DNA of 64,000 bases from Pyrococcus sp. ST04 (lineage in GTDB: Archaea; Methanobacteriota_B; Thermococci; Thermococcales; Thermococcaceae): assembly GCF_000263735.1 (NCBI RefSeq), contig NC_017946.1:62001-126000 (forward strand), given 5' to 3'. Under the pieces are notes generated by a model. That model was given only the letters and a program-made list of their open reading frames with translations, did no database searches and was not told the DNA's origin. Below, piece by piece: positions 10,196 to 18,573 of this stretch (positions within the stretch are counted from its first letter, which is position 1; each line of letters begins with the position of its first letter). The translations under genes were made by a program, and so were the position numbers.

Positions 10196-10300
10196 TTCCG
10201 CCCACCTCCCTTAATTTTTATTTTGGCCCCACAAGGGGTTTTAGTTACATGTTGTATCTTCCACCCATAGGTTCCTTAGTGTTGCTTATAAACTTTTCGG
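10196..10300 (-). promoter_or_regulatory. thermosome promoter and 5' leader
   Basis: Reading on the minus strand, a TATA box TTTATAAG (10286-10293) sits about 90 bases upstream of the thermosome ATG. The 5' leader contains a short hairpin, CCCC-ttgt-GGGG, and a strong GGGAGGTG ribosome binding site. The leader is unusually long for this window, where most genes have leaders of 0-20 bases, so the hairpin may affect translation or mRNA stability. A heat-shock (Phr-type) operator is plausible here, but I could not recognise one with confidence. Confidence 0.6.
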
Positions 10301-10309
10301 TTATCAAAA

Positions 10310-11061
10310 GCGTGGATTTCAGTTGACGTGAACGAGGACAATGTCACTGCCCTAATCGATTACACTCCAGATAATTTTCGAGACTGGAATAAAGAGCGTC
10401 ACACTCAGTTATTATTATAGGAGAAGGAGGGTGCAGGGGAAGTGGGATGAAAAGCTCGGTTCGAGGAACCGCGTGAAGAAGAGGATTTTTCAGAAAGTTC
10501 CACGAGAAAGACAGGAAGAGGGATGTCAGGGAAAAGCTCGCGAGGATTATCGTGCTTGAGGCGAGGAGGAATGCTGGAATAGTCCTAGAGAAGCTCCCAA
10601 AAAACGCTCCAAGAAAAATGCTGGAGAAAATTAGGGACAGGTAACTTCGCCACAGGATTTACCAGTCCGCGTTCCTTGGAATTCAAAGGGCTATTGAGAG
10701 GAAGGCGAAAGAATATGGAGTTCCGGTAATAAAGGTAAACCCAAAGAATACTTCAAGAATTTGCCCCGTCCACAATGCTATCATGAAGTATGAGAACGGT
10801 TCCCGTTTTGGCGTTTGCAGTGCTGGTGGTGAAGTCTGGCATCGGGACGTTCTTGCCGTCTGGAATTTGCTTTTGAGAGCCCTCCAGAGTGATGGGGGCT
10901 CTGCCTCAAGCTCTGGAGGGCTTTGCGTGAATGGGAGGCCCGTGCCGTTGGCCTCGACCGCCACCAATGAAGCCATCTGGATTGAAAAGTCCAGATGGCT
11001 GAGGTGGAACTCCCTACCGCCGACACAAAGTGACACACTCCTATACAAAACGAAGAGGTAG
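10310..11061 (+). pseudogene. decayed TnpB-family (IS605/IS1341 OrfB) transposase gene
   Basis: No single frame is open, but joining frames recovers a TnpB C-terminal half. The pieces are VDVNEDNVTALIDY (about 10324), YYYRRRRVQGKWDEKLGS after a frameshift, then KFHEKDRKRDVREKLA up to a stop at about 10642. The same frame continues with LRHRIYQSAFLGIQRAIERK, VNPKNTSRICP and WHRDVLAVWNLL. The last two are the zinc-ribbon and final catalytic Asp region of TnpB; the second cysteine pair is degenerate (CPVHN, CSAGGE). The N-terminal half is missing. No partner tnpA or recognisable end hairpins were found. It is a fossil element marking an accessory region. Confidence 0.8.
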
Positions 11062-11161
11062 GGAGAAACGGAAGACTCAAAAACAACAGACCGTTCACAA
11101 CTTAACAAAAGATAATGAAAAAACTTTTAACGACAGCTTCAAGGTTACCAGGGGGCAATAT

Positions 11162-11917
11162 ATGATGATTTCAAAGAAAGCTCTCGGTTTTGCTACCATT
11201 ATCCTACTGTCGGTTTTAATTGTGATTTCTAGCGGATGTATCGGGACAAAAACCCAGACAGAAACAAAGGTTCCAAAAGAAACCATCTCTAGGGAAGCAC
11301 TGCTTAGCAACATTGATAATGAGACCCAGTTTGGGGCCATATGGGAAATGACACTCATGAACGCAACCTCCATTTTGGCAAAAGCAATCGGTAAGTCAGT
11401 GGTGACTAAAACGAAAGTGCTAACATACAGAAAGTCCGAAGGAGAAAAATGGGAGTCATACTCCATAATAAAGTGGGAAAACGGAACTGGAGAGCTCTAC
11501 ATGAAAATGGAAGTGGACAACAAAACTCAACCATATAGAGACAAAAGAATGTTCAACTTCACCGTTGCTAAAAGAATGGCATATCCATACGGGGAGCTTC
11601 TGCTGGCATTATCTGACAAAATAAAGTTCAACGAAACTACCGAGAATGTCAGATGTTCCCAAGAAAACTGCATCCTCCACATAGTTAGGAAACATGGGCA
11701 AGACGAATTCGGGGATATCACGGGAACCTGGAGGGTAGAGTACCTTGAAGCAAACATTACCTATAATCCTCAGACACTAGAAATCACAAAAGCTTCTATC
11801 TATATGGTAACAAACCTAGGATACAAGGAGACATTAAAATGTGAATTCATTAGGAAGGATCTACATAAGCTTGAAAAGGAGTTAGAAGAGAAGTATCATG
11901 AAATTAAGGAGGAGTAG
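11162..11917 (+). CDS. predicted lipoprotein of unknown function
   Basis: A 251-residue protein with a signal peptide and lipobox ending in ISSGC (Cys26), so it is probably anchored to the outer face of the membrane. The mature part is hydrophilic with many Asn-X-Ser/Thr sequons, for example NETQ and NATS, which fits archaeal N-glycosylation. It contains one Cys pair in RCSQENC. I do not recognise a domain. ATG 11162 is chosen because GGGGG precedes it and a TATA-like AACTTTTAA lies near 11121. It lies between a transposase fossil and other unknown genes, suggesting an accessory segment. Confidence 0.7.
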   Translation: MMISKKALGFATIILLSVLIVISSGCIGTKTQTETKVPKETISREALLSNIDNETQFGAIWEMTLMNATSILAKAIGKSVVTKTKVLTYRKSEGEKWESYSIIKWENGTGELYMKMEVDNKTQPYRDKRMFNFTVAKRMAYPYGELLLALSDKIKFNETTENVRCSQENCILHIVRKHGQDEFGDITGTWRVEYLEANITYNPQTLEITKASIYMVTNLGYKETLKCEFIRKDLHKLEKELEEKYHEIKEE

Positions 11918-12041
11918 ACCTTTCCACATCCTTATTTTTCCCTTACGAATTTGTCTTTATATCACCAGTTGCACCCATCTTTTCTTTAATGCTAAAGAAA
12001 TGATCGAAAGATTTAAGTTGTTGCTACCGTATAATAATAAC

Positions 12042-12803
12042 ATGGTCGGGTTGGATGTTATTCTACGCGACGCCGAGAAAGTTTCTGAAGAGGAGGCGTG
12101 GAGAAGATTAGAACTTCTCTATAAGACTAGGAAAATTAAATGGATTTATAAGGACGCTAACAACCTGAAGTATAGAACTTCTGCATATTATGCTCCCAAT
12201 TTAGATAAATGGATGATAAGTCTCATTGAAAAAGCTCTAAATAGAGGTGTTCGATATCGTGCTCTTCCAGATATGTTGACGGCTGCTGTCTTCGAGTACT
12301 ATCGAAGGAATCCTGAATATAAGAAGACTGTGGATTACATCTTAGATAAGATTCATCCGGAGGCGAGGGAGACCATCCTTAAGATCTGGGACGGTCTTGG
12401 AGAGAAGGTTTACAACCTCTTCTCAGAATTCTTCGGGAGAGACCTATCCGAACTAGACGCCTTCAAGGATTATGCCGACTACATCATGAACGAGTCCCTG
12501 AAATACATCGAGATGCATTTTAAGGAAGGAAAGGAGAAGATGGATGAAGTGAGTTATAAGCTTGCAACTGATACGGTAAGAAGAGATCCTGATCCAATAC
12601 ATCATGGATTTGGATTGAATTTGGTATACAAATGCGGTGGGAGTTACGGTAACATTACTAATGTTAAAGCGTTAGACCTTGAATCAATGTTCTCTCAGGC
12701 TGGATATAAAATAGAAGAATTTGGGAAGTGGATCGCTGAGGTTTCTAAGGTTTATATGGCAAAAGTAGATGAGGAGTTAGCCAGGAACGGATTCACCTTC
12801 TAA
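12042..12803 (+). CDS. hypothetical protein, helical
   Basis: A 253-residue, probably soluble and mostly helical protein that I do not recognise. It has a charged N-terminal half and ends in KVDEELARNGFTF. ATG 12042 is preferred: a TATA-like ATTTAAG lies near 12011-12017, about 28 bases upstream, without a ribosome binding site, which fits a leaderless mRNA. The longer reading frame from 11898 would add a segment overlapping the preceding gene. It converges with, and overlaps by 11 bases, the coiled-coil gene on the other strand, so the two may be regulated against each other. Confidence 0.65.
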   Translation: MVGLDVILRDAEKVSEEEAWRRLELLYKTRKIKWIYKDANNLKYRTSAYYAPNLDKWMISLIEKALNRGVRYRALPDMLTAAVFEYYRRNPEYKKTVDYILDKIHPEARETILKIWDGLGEKVYNLFSEFFGRDLSELDAFKDYADYIMNESLKYIEMHFKEGKEKMDEVSYKLATDTVRRDPDPIHHGFGLNLVYKCGGSYGNITNVKALDLESMFSQAGYKIEEFGKWIAEVSKVYMAKVDEELARNGFTF

Positions 12804-13731
12804 TCCTTTTTGTCAAATTGTTTAATCTTTTTGCCATAGCTTCTCTCATTCTCTTTATCCTGCTAACATAAACTTCTACTTTTAGGGCCTCGTTTGATGC
12901 TTGGATAATCTCATAGTGAATCTTTGCCCTAATCATCTTTAACTGCTTGATATAATTAACGGTAAGGGTGTATAAGTCTCCGAGAATCTTCTCTACATCA
13001 GACTTCGTGTCATTTGCTTGCCACACAAGCTTATTTATATTTGTATCTTTGAGCTTCCTTAGAACCTTCTCTATCTCTTCTTCGATATCCCCGAAGCCTT
13101 CGGTTGCGTTTTCTATGGATTCTACGATTTTTCTTAGGGAATCTACGTGCTTTCTGACAGTTTCGAGCTCCTTGACGCTTCTCTTCTCCTTAATCTTGTG
13201 CTCAACCCTCTTAACCTTCTCCTCAAACTCCTCAAAGAGATCTTCTATAGGCCTCAATTCTTCTTTTAGTGAAAAGGTATGTCTAGCCACTCTATCCAAA
13301 TAACTCTCCCACCTCTCTATCTTGTGCATCTCTTCTCCCAACTCTCTTAGAGCAGTGATAACTCCTTGGAGCTCTCCGGAGATGTTATCTCTGACTATCA
13401 TGATCTCCTTGCTGAACTCGTTCAGCTCTCCTTCGATAACCTTCATGGAAAAGTCAACTCCCTCGCCAAACTTAGCGATAACATCCTTCGGACTCCTCGC
13501 TCTCTTAATGTCACTTATCCTAACGTTATCGAACTGAACCAGTTGATTCTCAACGTTTCCAAACTTCTTCTTTTCAGCCTCAGAAATCCTCCCACTAATA
13601 TCATGGCTCTTCAAGGATTCCAAGTATTTCCTCAGGTTCTCAAGCTTCTTGTAATCTATCGAGAGAGCGTGAGAAATCTTGGCCATTTCATTACTCAAAT
13701 TTTTGAATGCTAACGGTAAGTTTTTGTCCAA
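12793..13731 (-). CDS. coiled-coil protein of unknown function
   Basis: Up to 312 residues, nearly all helical, with repeated Leu/Ile/Val heptads and abundant Glu and Lys, for example in FEEFEEKVKRVEHKIKEKR around residue 170. This points to a long coiled coil and perhaps a structural or scaffold role. There is no membrane segment, ATP site or cysteine motif. The longest frame begins at a TTG; an ATG at 13686 (MAKISHAL) would shorten it by 15 residues and is an equally good start. It is divergent from the GH99-like lipoprotein gene and converges on the unknown gene at 12042. Confidence 0.65.
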   Translation of the reverse strand: MDKNLPLAFKNLSNEMAKISHALSIDYKKLENLRKYLESLKSHDISGRISEAEKKKFGNVENQLVQFDNVRISDIKRARSPKDVIAKFGEGVDFSMKVIEGELNEFSKEIMIVRDNISGELQGVITALRELGEEMHKIERWESYLDRVARHTFSLKEELRPIEDLFEEFEEKVKRVEHKIKEKRSVKELETVRKHVDSLRKIVESIENATEGFGDIEEEIEKVLRKLKDTNINKLVWQANDTKSDVEKILGDLYTLTVNYIKQLKMIRAKIHYEIIQASNEALKVEVYVSRIKRMREAMAKRLNNLTKRIRR

Positions 13732-13765
13732 TAAATCCTATATGTTATAATTGGTGCAAAGTAGT

Positions 13766-15688
13766 ATGAGACAAGTTATTTTGGTAGTTATACTCATACA
13801 TCTTTTGACCTTCGCTAGTGGTTGCATTGTCAGAACATACTCCTATTCCCATAAAGAAGGTACTAGTATAACTACCCCCACAACAACTTCTTTAGTCCCT
13901 TCTCAAACTACTCACACTCTCACAGATACAACACTCACAACCTCAACTCAGTCCTCAACGACGACTCCAGAGGAGCACATAACAACTAGATCCACCCCTA
14001 CACATACTCCCCATTCCACTCTACCATCAGCAACAACGAGCACTCAACTTTTACCATCTCATACCTCCCAAAGAACTCAACAAGATCAGGAACCTTTTCA
14101 ATCCTCACCAACTCAACGACCTCCCTCCTCAACTCCAACCATGCCCTCCACAAAAACCCCAACATTCTCTACTAGACCTACATCCTCAACTTCAACACAC
14201 TCACCCTCAACAACATCATTCGTCACCTCCACAACCTCTCCACCCCTAACGACGGTTCGTACCACGGTAACTTCGACAACAACATCCCCCATAAGGATTT
14301 TCCCTCCAACAATTTCTGATGTCCATATACAGCCCTCGGAAACTCCTTCCGATAAAGTAGATAGCTTTACAGTAACGTTCCAAGTGTCTGGAAGTGGAAA
14401 CATCGTTACGGAAGTCCGAGTGGTGCCCCTCACATATGAGGGTATTTTTGGATCTTATAGCAATAATATCTTCCCAGAAGAACGACCAAAGACGTTCCGC
14501 ATAAAAGGTGAAGGAGAGAAAGCCGTTTCTGTTAGGATAAAAGGAGGGAGGGAGTATGAAGTTCAGATAAGATCATGCAATGAAGCGGGATGTAGTAGGC
14601 TAATTAAGATTAAAACACCGTATTACAGGGAATTCAAAAACAGGGCTAAGGAGCTTCAAAAGAAGGGTATAACCATAAGTGCTGTTTATATGATGTTTTC
14701 GACCTGGTATTTTATCCATAGCCCAGAATCAGAGAGATTTATTGATTACCCACTAATGGGTCCGTATGATACTGAAATTGACATAGTCCAGTGGAAGCAT
14801 ATCGACTGGGCTAATGGTTTTGGAATATCAGTATTTTGGATGGACTTAACCTGGAGTGCCCCACATACCATGGAACGAAACCTACGGATAATGCAGGGGT
14901 TCTTGGAAAAGAATATGAGCATAGGAATAATGATAGGGCCTATTGACACTATGAGAACCAACAAACTTGGTGCTTTTGATCTTTCACTACCTGAAAATAG
15001 CGATGCCTTGCTTAGTGTTATTAGACAGACACTTCCCATTATGAAGCATCCGAACTACTATCGGATTCAAGGTAGGCCGGCCATATTCATTTGGGCAGAG
15101 ATATCCTTCGTAAACAGAGAAAGAGTCTACAGAGAGATTAGAGATTTAGTCGAAAGTCACACTGGAGTGCCTCCGTTCATTATTGCTGACATACTTCCAC
15201 GGATATATGAGAACTGGATACTCCCTACCAATTCCAATTTCCAAGGCTGGAAGAACTGGGCCATAAAAAGAGATGGAGCTGATAGGTACATAGATGGATA
15301 CACAGGATGGATAGGATTTTTTGGAGTTCATAACTCATCCGCCTCTATCCCCCTTAGCGAAGATGAATTTCGCAAAAACTTCTTAAAGTTCTACAAAGAG
15401 CACCTTGCGGCGTGGAGGGAATACTCGGAATCAAAAGGTCGGTGCTTTATTCCTACGGTCTCACCAGGATTCATACGAACGGGGGACAAAGGTTTCATTA
15501 AATATCCAATTGAGAGAGATGTAAAAAGATTTAGGGAGATGACTTATCTTGCCTTACAAAATATCGGCTCATGCGGTGAGATTAGAATAGACACGTGGAA
15601 TGACTTCTATGAAGCAACATTCATCGAACCTTCTGTAAATGAGGGTTTTCGATACATAGAAACGCTTCTAAGCATTCTAACATCCTGA
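13766..15688 (+). CDS. secreted lipoprotein with GH99-like (WbsX-type) domain
   Basis: A 640-residue surface protein. A signal peptide with lipobox FASGC (Cys20) is followed by about 150 residues made almost entirely of Thr, Ser and Pro (roughly 30-175), a likely O-glycosylated stalk. Next comes a beta-sandwich-like stretch (VTFQVSGSGNIVTEVRV). The C-terminal 350 residues resemble the GH99/WbsX group of glycoside hydrolase-like domains: HPNYYRIQGRPAIFIWAE and a closing IDTWNDFYEATFIEPS are typical. It is probably an extracellular glycan-active enzyme, but the substrate is unknown. ATG 13766 follows GGTG and gives the best signal peptide; TTG/GTG codons upstream only extend it by five residues. 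Confidence 0.75.
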   Translation: MRQVILVVILIHLLTFASGCIVRTYSYSHKEGTSITTPTTTSLVPSQTTHTLTDTTLTTSTQSSTTTPEEHITTRSTPTHTPHSTLPSATTSTQLLPSHTSQRTQQDQEPFQSSPTQRPPSSTPTMPSTKTPTFSTRPTSSTSTHSPSTTSFVTSTTSPPLTTVRTTVTSTTTSPIRIFPPTISDVHIQPSETPSDKVDSFTVTFQVSGSGNIVTEVRVVPLTYEGIFGSYSNNIFPEERPKTFRIKGEGEKAVSVRIKGGREYEVQIRSCNEAGCSRLIKIKTPYYREFKNRAKELQKKGITISAVYMMFSTWYFIHSPESERFIDYPLMGPYDTEIDIVQWKHIDWANGFGISVFWMDLTWSAPHTMERNLRIMQGFLEKNMSIGIMIGPIDTMRTNKLGAFDLSLPENSDALLSVIRQTLPIMKHPNYYRIQGRPAIFIWAEISFVNRERVYREIRDLVESHTGVPPFIIADILPRIYENWILPTNSNFQGWKNWAIKRDGADRYIDGYTGWIGFFGVHNSSASIPLSEDEFRKNFLKFYKEHLAAWREYSESKGRCFIPTVSPGFIRTGDKGFIKYPIERDVKRFREMTYLALQNIGSCGEIRIDTWNDFYEATFIEPSVNEGFRYIETLLSILTS

Positions 15689-15738
15689 ATATTATTCTTT
15701 TTATTTTGAAATGCAAAAAGAACCAAAAGAAAGATTAT

Positions 15739-16482
15739 TTAATTCCTTAATCTCGTATCACCAGCCTGTATCTCAAAAGTTTGATTCAAGTAAACTCTGA
15801 GCCCCAAGAATTCAAGCCTTTTCTTCAGAAGTTTAACTTCCCTCTCCGGCCAGCAGTGTTGTTGGCACCACATCTCATCCCTAGGACTCGTTAGAGGCTT
15901 TCCTACGAGGGGGTTCAAGACCACGTAGAAGTCTGTTGTGATTCTACTAACTGCCTCTTCTATCCAGGGCCACTGCTCAAGACCTTTTGCCACTGGTATT
16001 CTAAGCTCAAGAGGAACCGAGTACTCAGAAACTAAGTCAAGTCCCCTGAGGAACAGCGACCAAAGCTTATCACTAGAATTTCGTGGAAGACCGTAAAGCT
16101 CCCAGGGAGGAGCCTTAACGTCGGTTGCTATATGGTCAATTAGATCTCCTTTCAGCAACCTCTCCAAAGGTCCAACTAGGGTCAGATTCGAATTGAGGCT
16201 TATTGGAACACTCCCATGGACTTCATGGAAAAGTTCTCCAAGTTCCCGCCACTGCATCAGTGGTTCTCCTCCAGTTACATGGAAATAGTCGACGAGGAAA
16301 GAGTTCGATATTAGTTCTTCTAGAAGCAACTCCCTGTCAAGGGGAAAGCATCCCTTTCCTTCAGCTATCCTCCAGTTGTGGCAGAAAGGACATCTGAGAT
16401 TGCAACCGCAAAGCCAGAGAGTAAACGTGACCTTTCCATGAACATCAACCATGCTGACAGCTTTCCAACCACTAGTGAGCAT
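15739..16482 (-). CDS. nrdG: anaerobic ribonucleotide reductase activating protein (radical SAM)
   Basis: Radical SAM enzyme expected to generate the glycyl radical on NrdD. The 247-residue protein has the CX3CX2C cluster motif in CNLRCPFC near residue 31 and the SAM-binding GGEP (VTGGEPL) near residue 72. It follows nrdD by 27 bases on the same strand with a GAGGTGG ribosome binding site, so the two are very likely co-transcribed. Assignment as the NrdG partner rests on family resemblance and this pairing. A distant alternative is another radical SAM activase. Confidence 0.88.
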   Translation of the reverse strand: MLTSGWKAVSMVDVHGKVTFTLWLCGCNLRCPFCHNWRIAEGKGCFPLDRELLLEELISNSFLVDYFHVTGGEPLMQWRELGELFHEVHGSVPISLNSNLTLVGPLERLLKGDLIDHIATDVKAPPWELYGLPRNSSDKLWSLFLRGLDLVSEYSVPLELRIPVAKGLEQWPWIEEAVSRITTDFYVVLNPLVGKPLTSPRDEMWCQQHCWPEREVKLLKKRLEFLGLRVYLNQTFEIQAGDTRLRN

Positions 16483-16509
16483 AGAACCACCTCAAAAATA
16501 AGATTGAAA

Positions 16510-18354
16510 TCAGGAGGAGTAATGTTTTCTAGTCCAGAACTCCTTCTTCCTAAATGGATTCCAGTTCTTGAGTGGTCTGTAGTACCCTATTATCCTGCTC
16601 CAGATTTCAACATTTTCACTACCACAGCGTGGACAGTGGGTGTATAAACCTGTTGCCGAGTATCCACACTCGTTGCAGACGGTAATTGCAGGAGTGTAGC
16701 TCCAATAAACGAGTTCAGTCCTCATGAGCCTTTTCGTGAGCTTGGCCAAGGCTTCTGGATCTGGCTCTTCTCCAAGGAATATGTGCATCATCACTCCACC
16801 TGTGAAGCTCTTCTGAACTTTCTCCTCTATTCTTATCCTATCACCAAGCTCCAGACTTCCATAGTAAGGAGCTATGCTCGTTGAGTATATTGGATTCTCG
16901 GGATCACTTAGGTACTCCCTGAGCTCTGGAAACTGTTTTAAGTCTTTTATCGCGAGCCTCGCGGCTGCACTTTCCCCAGGAACTTCTTCAACGTTCCAAG
17001 GTACTCCAGTTCTTCTCATCCATTCCCTTGCCTTTGACGTTGCAAATTCAACCATTTCTTTCATTATTTTTGCAGCTTCCATCCATTCCCTCCTGCTCCC
17101 TTCTTCCCAGAGTTTCGGGTTGTTTAAGTATATGGCCGCCGCCTCGGGCAAGCCAAGGATTCCTATTGTGTTGAAATGGCTCGTAGGAAATTCCTCGAGA
17201 TATTCCCTTATCATGCTGTACATGTGGGGATAGTTCGTTATTAGGGAGATGTATCTACTCCTGAACCAATCCGTGGTAACCCTGACTATCTCGAGAACCT
17301 TCCCATACTCTTCCCAAAACTTCTCATCGTCACCCTTGGCCTTCAAAGCTATTCTCGGAAGGTTCACCGTCGTGACATTGACGGAACCGGTAACGTCTGG
17401 CATTGCCCATAGTCCACCAAAACGTTGCCTCTCAAGTTTTTCCAATGTTTCTTCCTCTGAACTTTTTCCATTTAAGCCAAAAGCATACATAAATTCATTT
17501 TTATCTATATTTAGCCTACAACACATCGCATAGCTTGCATCCGGGTCAACGACATTTGTATTTAGCCAGTAGAAGCTCCCCCTTTTTGCCGCGGTTGTGA
17601 ATATTGCCTCAAAAACCTCTGGATCATCCCATATCATCTTGGCCGTGACCATTAAGGTTGGTATTGGAAACGTGAATGGTTGCCCCAATGCATCTCCCTC
17701 TCTAAGAACCTCCGTTAGGGCTATTATAAACTCCTTAGCCTCCCTCTCATACTCCCCCAGCGGCTCCACTTTCTTACCATCGTAGACAGCGTAGTCACCT
17801 TCTAGCATCTTCTTCGGAGCGTCAAGGGTTACGGTAAAGTTCGTGAAGGGTGTCTGAAGTCCTATCCTGGTCGGGTAATTCAAGTTGTACACTAGTCTCT
17901 GAATGTTTTGCCTTATCTTTCTTCTATCTAAGCCCTCCTTTCTTATAAATGGTCCAGCATACCACTCCACACTGCTAAAGGCCTGGGCACCCGAGAAGTA
18001 GTGCTGGAGGGTTATTAAATAGTTTGCAACGTGATCAACGAACGTGTCAAAGTGCCTTGCAGGTCTCGATACTATTGTTGGTGTTTTGAGACCCTTCTCA
18101 AGCAACCTTGCTATGCTGTGTCCAGTACAGTAGGGGATGTAAAGGCTGTAGGGGAGCTTGTGAATGTATATATCTCCGGAGAAGTGAGCCCTCCTCCCGA
18201 TTTCGGGTATAATTCCAAGACTGTCCTTGAGTGCTTCCTCCATTACATAAGCGAAGAATCCGCTTGGGCCCGGATACCTGTTTGCATTCTCAAGGACATC
18301 AAGGCTACCCCACTTTGCATATTCATGGAGGTAATCCCTTGAAACATTTTCCAT
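16510..18354 (-). CDS. nrdD: anaerobic ribonucleoside-triphosphate reductase
   Basis: Class III ribonucleotide reductase that reduces NTPs to dNTPs without oxygen. The 614-residue protein has the expected core (QHYFSGAQAFSSVEW, NTNVVDPDASYAMCCR). The C-terminal zinc site has two Cys pairs in CNECGY and HCPRCG, and the glycyl-radical site is RIIGYYRP with the radical Gly near 590. There is no N-terminal ATP cone of usual length and no intein. ATG 18354 is chosen because GGTGGAG directly precedes it; a GTG three codons upstream lies inside that site. Two palindromes upstream suggest repressor control. Confidence 0.95.
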   Translation of the reverse strand: MENVSRDYLHEYAKWGSLDVLENANRYPGPSGFFAYVMEEALKDSLGIIPEIGRRAHFSGDIYIHKLPYSLYIPYCTGHSIARLLEKGLKTPTIVSRPARHFDTFVDHVANYLITLQHYFSGAQAFSSVEWYAGPFIRKEGLDRRKIRQNIQRLVYNLNYPTRIGLQTPFTNFTVTLDAPKKMLEGDYAVYDGKKVEPLGEYEREAKEFIIALTEVLREGDALGQPFTFPIPTLMVTAKMIWDDPEVFEAIFTTAAKRGSFYWLNTNVVDPDASYAMCCRLNIDKNEFMYAFGLNGKSSEEETLEKLERQRFGGLWAMPDVTGSVNVTTVNLPRIALKAKGDDEKFWEEYGKVLEIVRVTTDWFRSRYISLITNYPHMYSMIREYLEEFPTSHFNTIGILGLPEAAAIYLNNPKLWEEGSRREWMEAAKIMKEMVEFATSKAREWMRRTGVPWNVEEVPGESAAARLAIKDLKQFPELREYLSDPENPIYSTSIAPYYGSLELGDRIRIEEKVQKSFTGGVMMHIFLGEEPDPEALAKLTKRLMRTELVYWSYTPAITVCNECGYSATGLYTHCPRCGSENVEIWSRIIGYYRPLKNWNPFRKKEFWTRKHYSS

Positions 18355-18370
18355 ATTCTCCACCCCATTT

Positions 18371-18436
18371 TGGATATTTTATCCAGCAAGAGTTGTGAGA
18401 AACATGGGGTTATAGGCCTTTTGGATATTTTATCCA
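18371..18436 (-). promoter_or_regulatory. twin palindromic operators upstream of nrdD
   Basis: Two identical 15-base palindromes TGGATATTTTATCCA occur at 18371-18385 and 18422-18436. They are 51 bases apart start to start, close to five helical turns, so they face the same side of the DNA. The flanks also match (tttt before, caa after). The upstream copy lies about where transcription would begin from a TATA-like ATATAAAG near 18457-18464, and the downstream copy is in the leader before the nrdD ribosome binding site. This arrangement fits a repressor site for ribonucleotide reductase. The regulator is not identified. Confidence 0.7.
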
Positions 18437-18573
18437 ACAAAGTGAACACCAGAACCCACTTTATATGACAAAAAGCCAGAATCAACTGAAAATTATTGTT
18501 AAATTAACAATAACAGGAAAGATATAAAGGGAACCTCATAAGTAAATCAACACATGTATTGTCAATATGACAG

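Noticed and set aside
14113-14433. Val/Glu/Gly-rich open frame on the minus strand
   Set aside because: It is the complement of the Thr/Ser-rich linker of the GH99-like lipoprotein, which creates open frames by composition.
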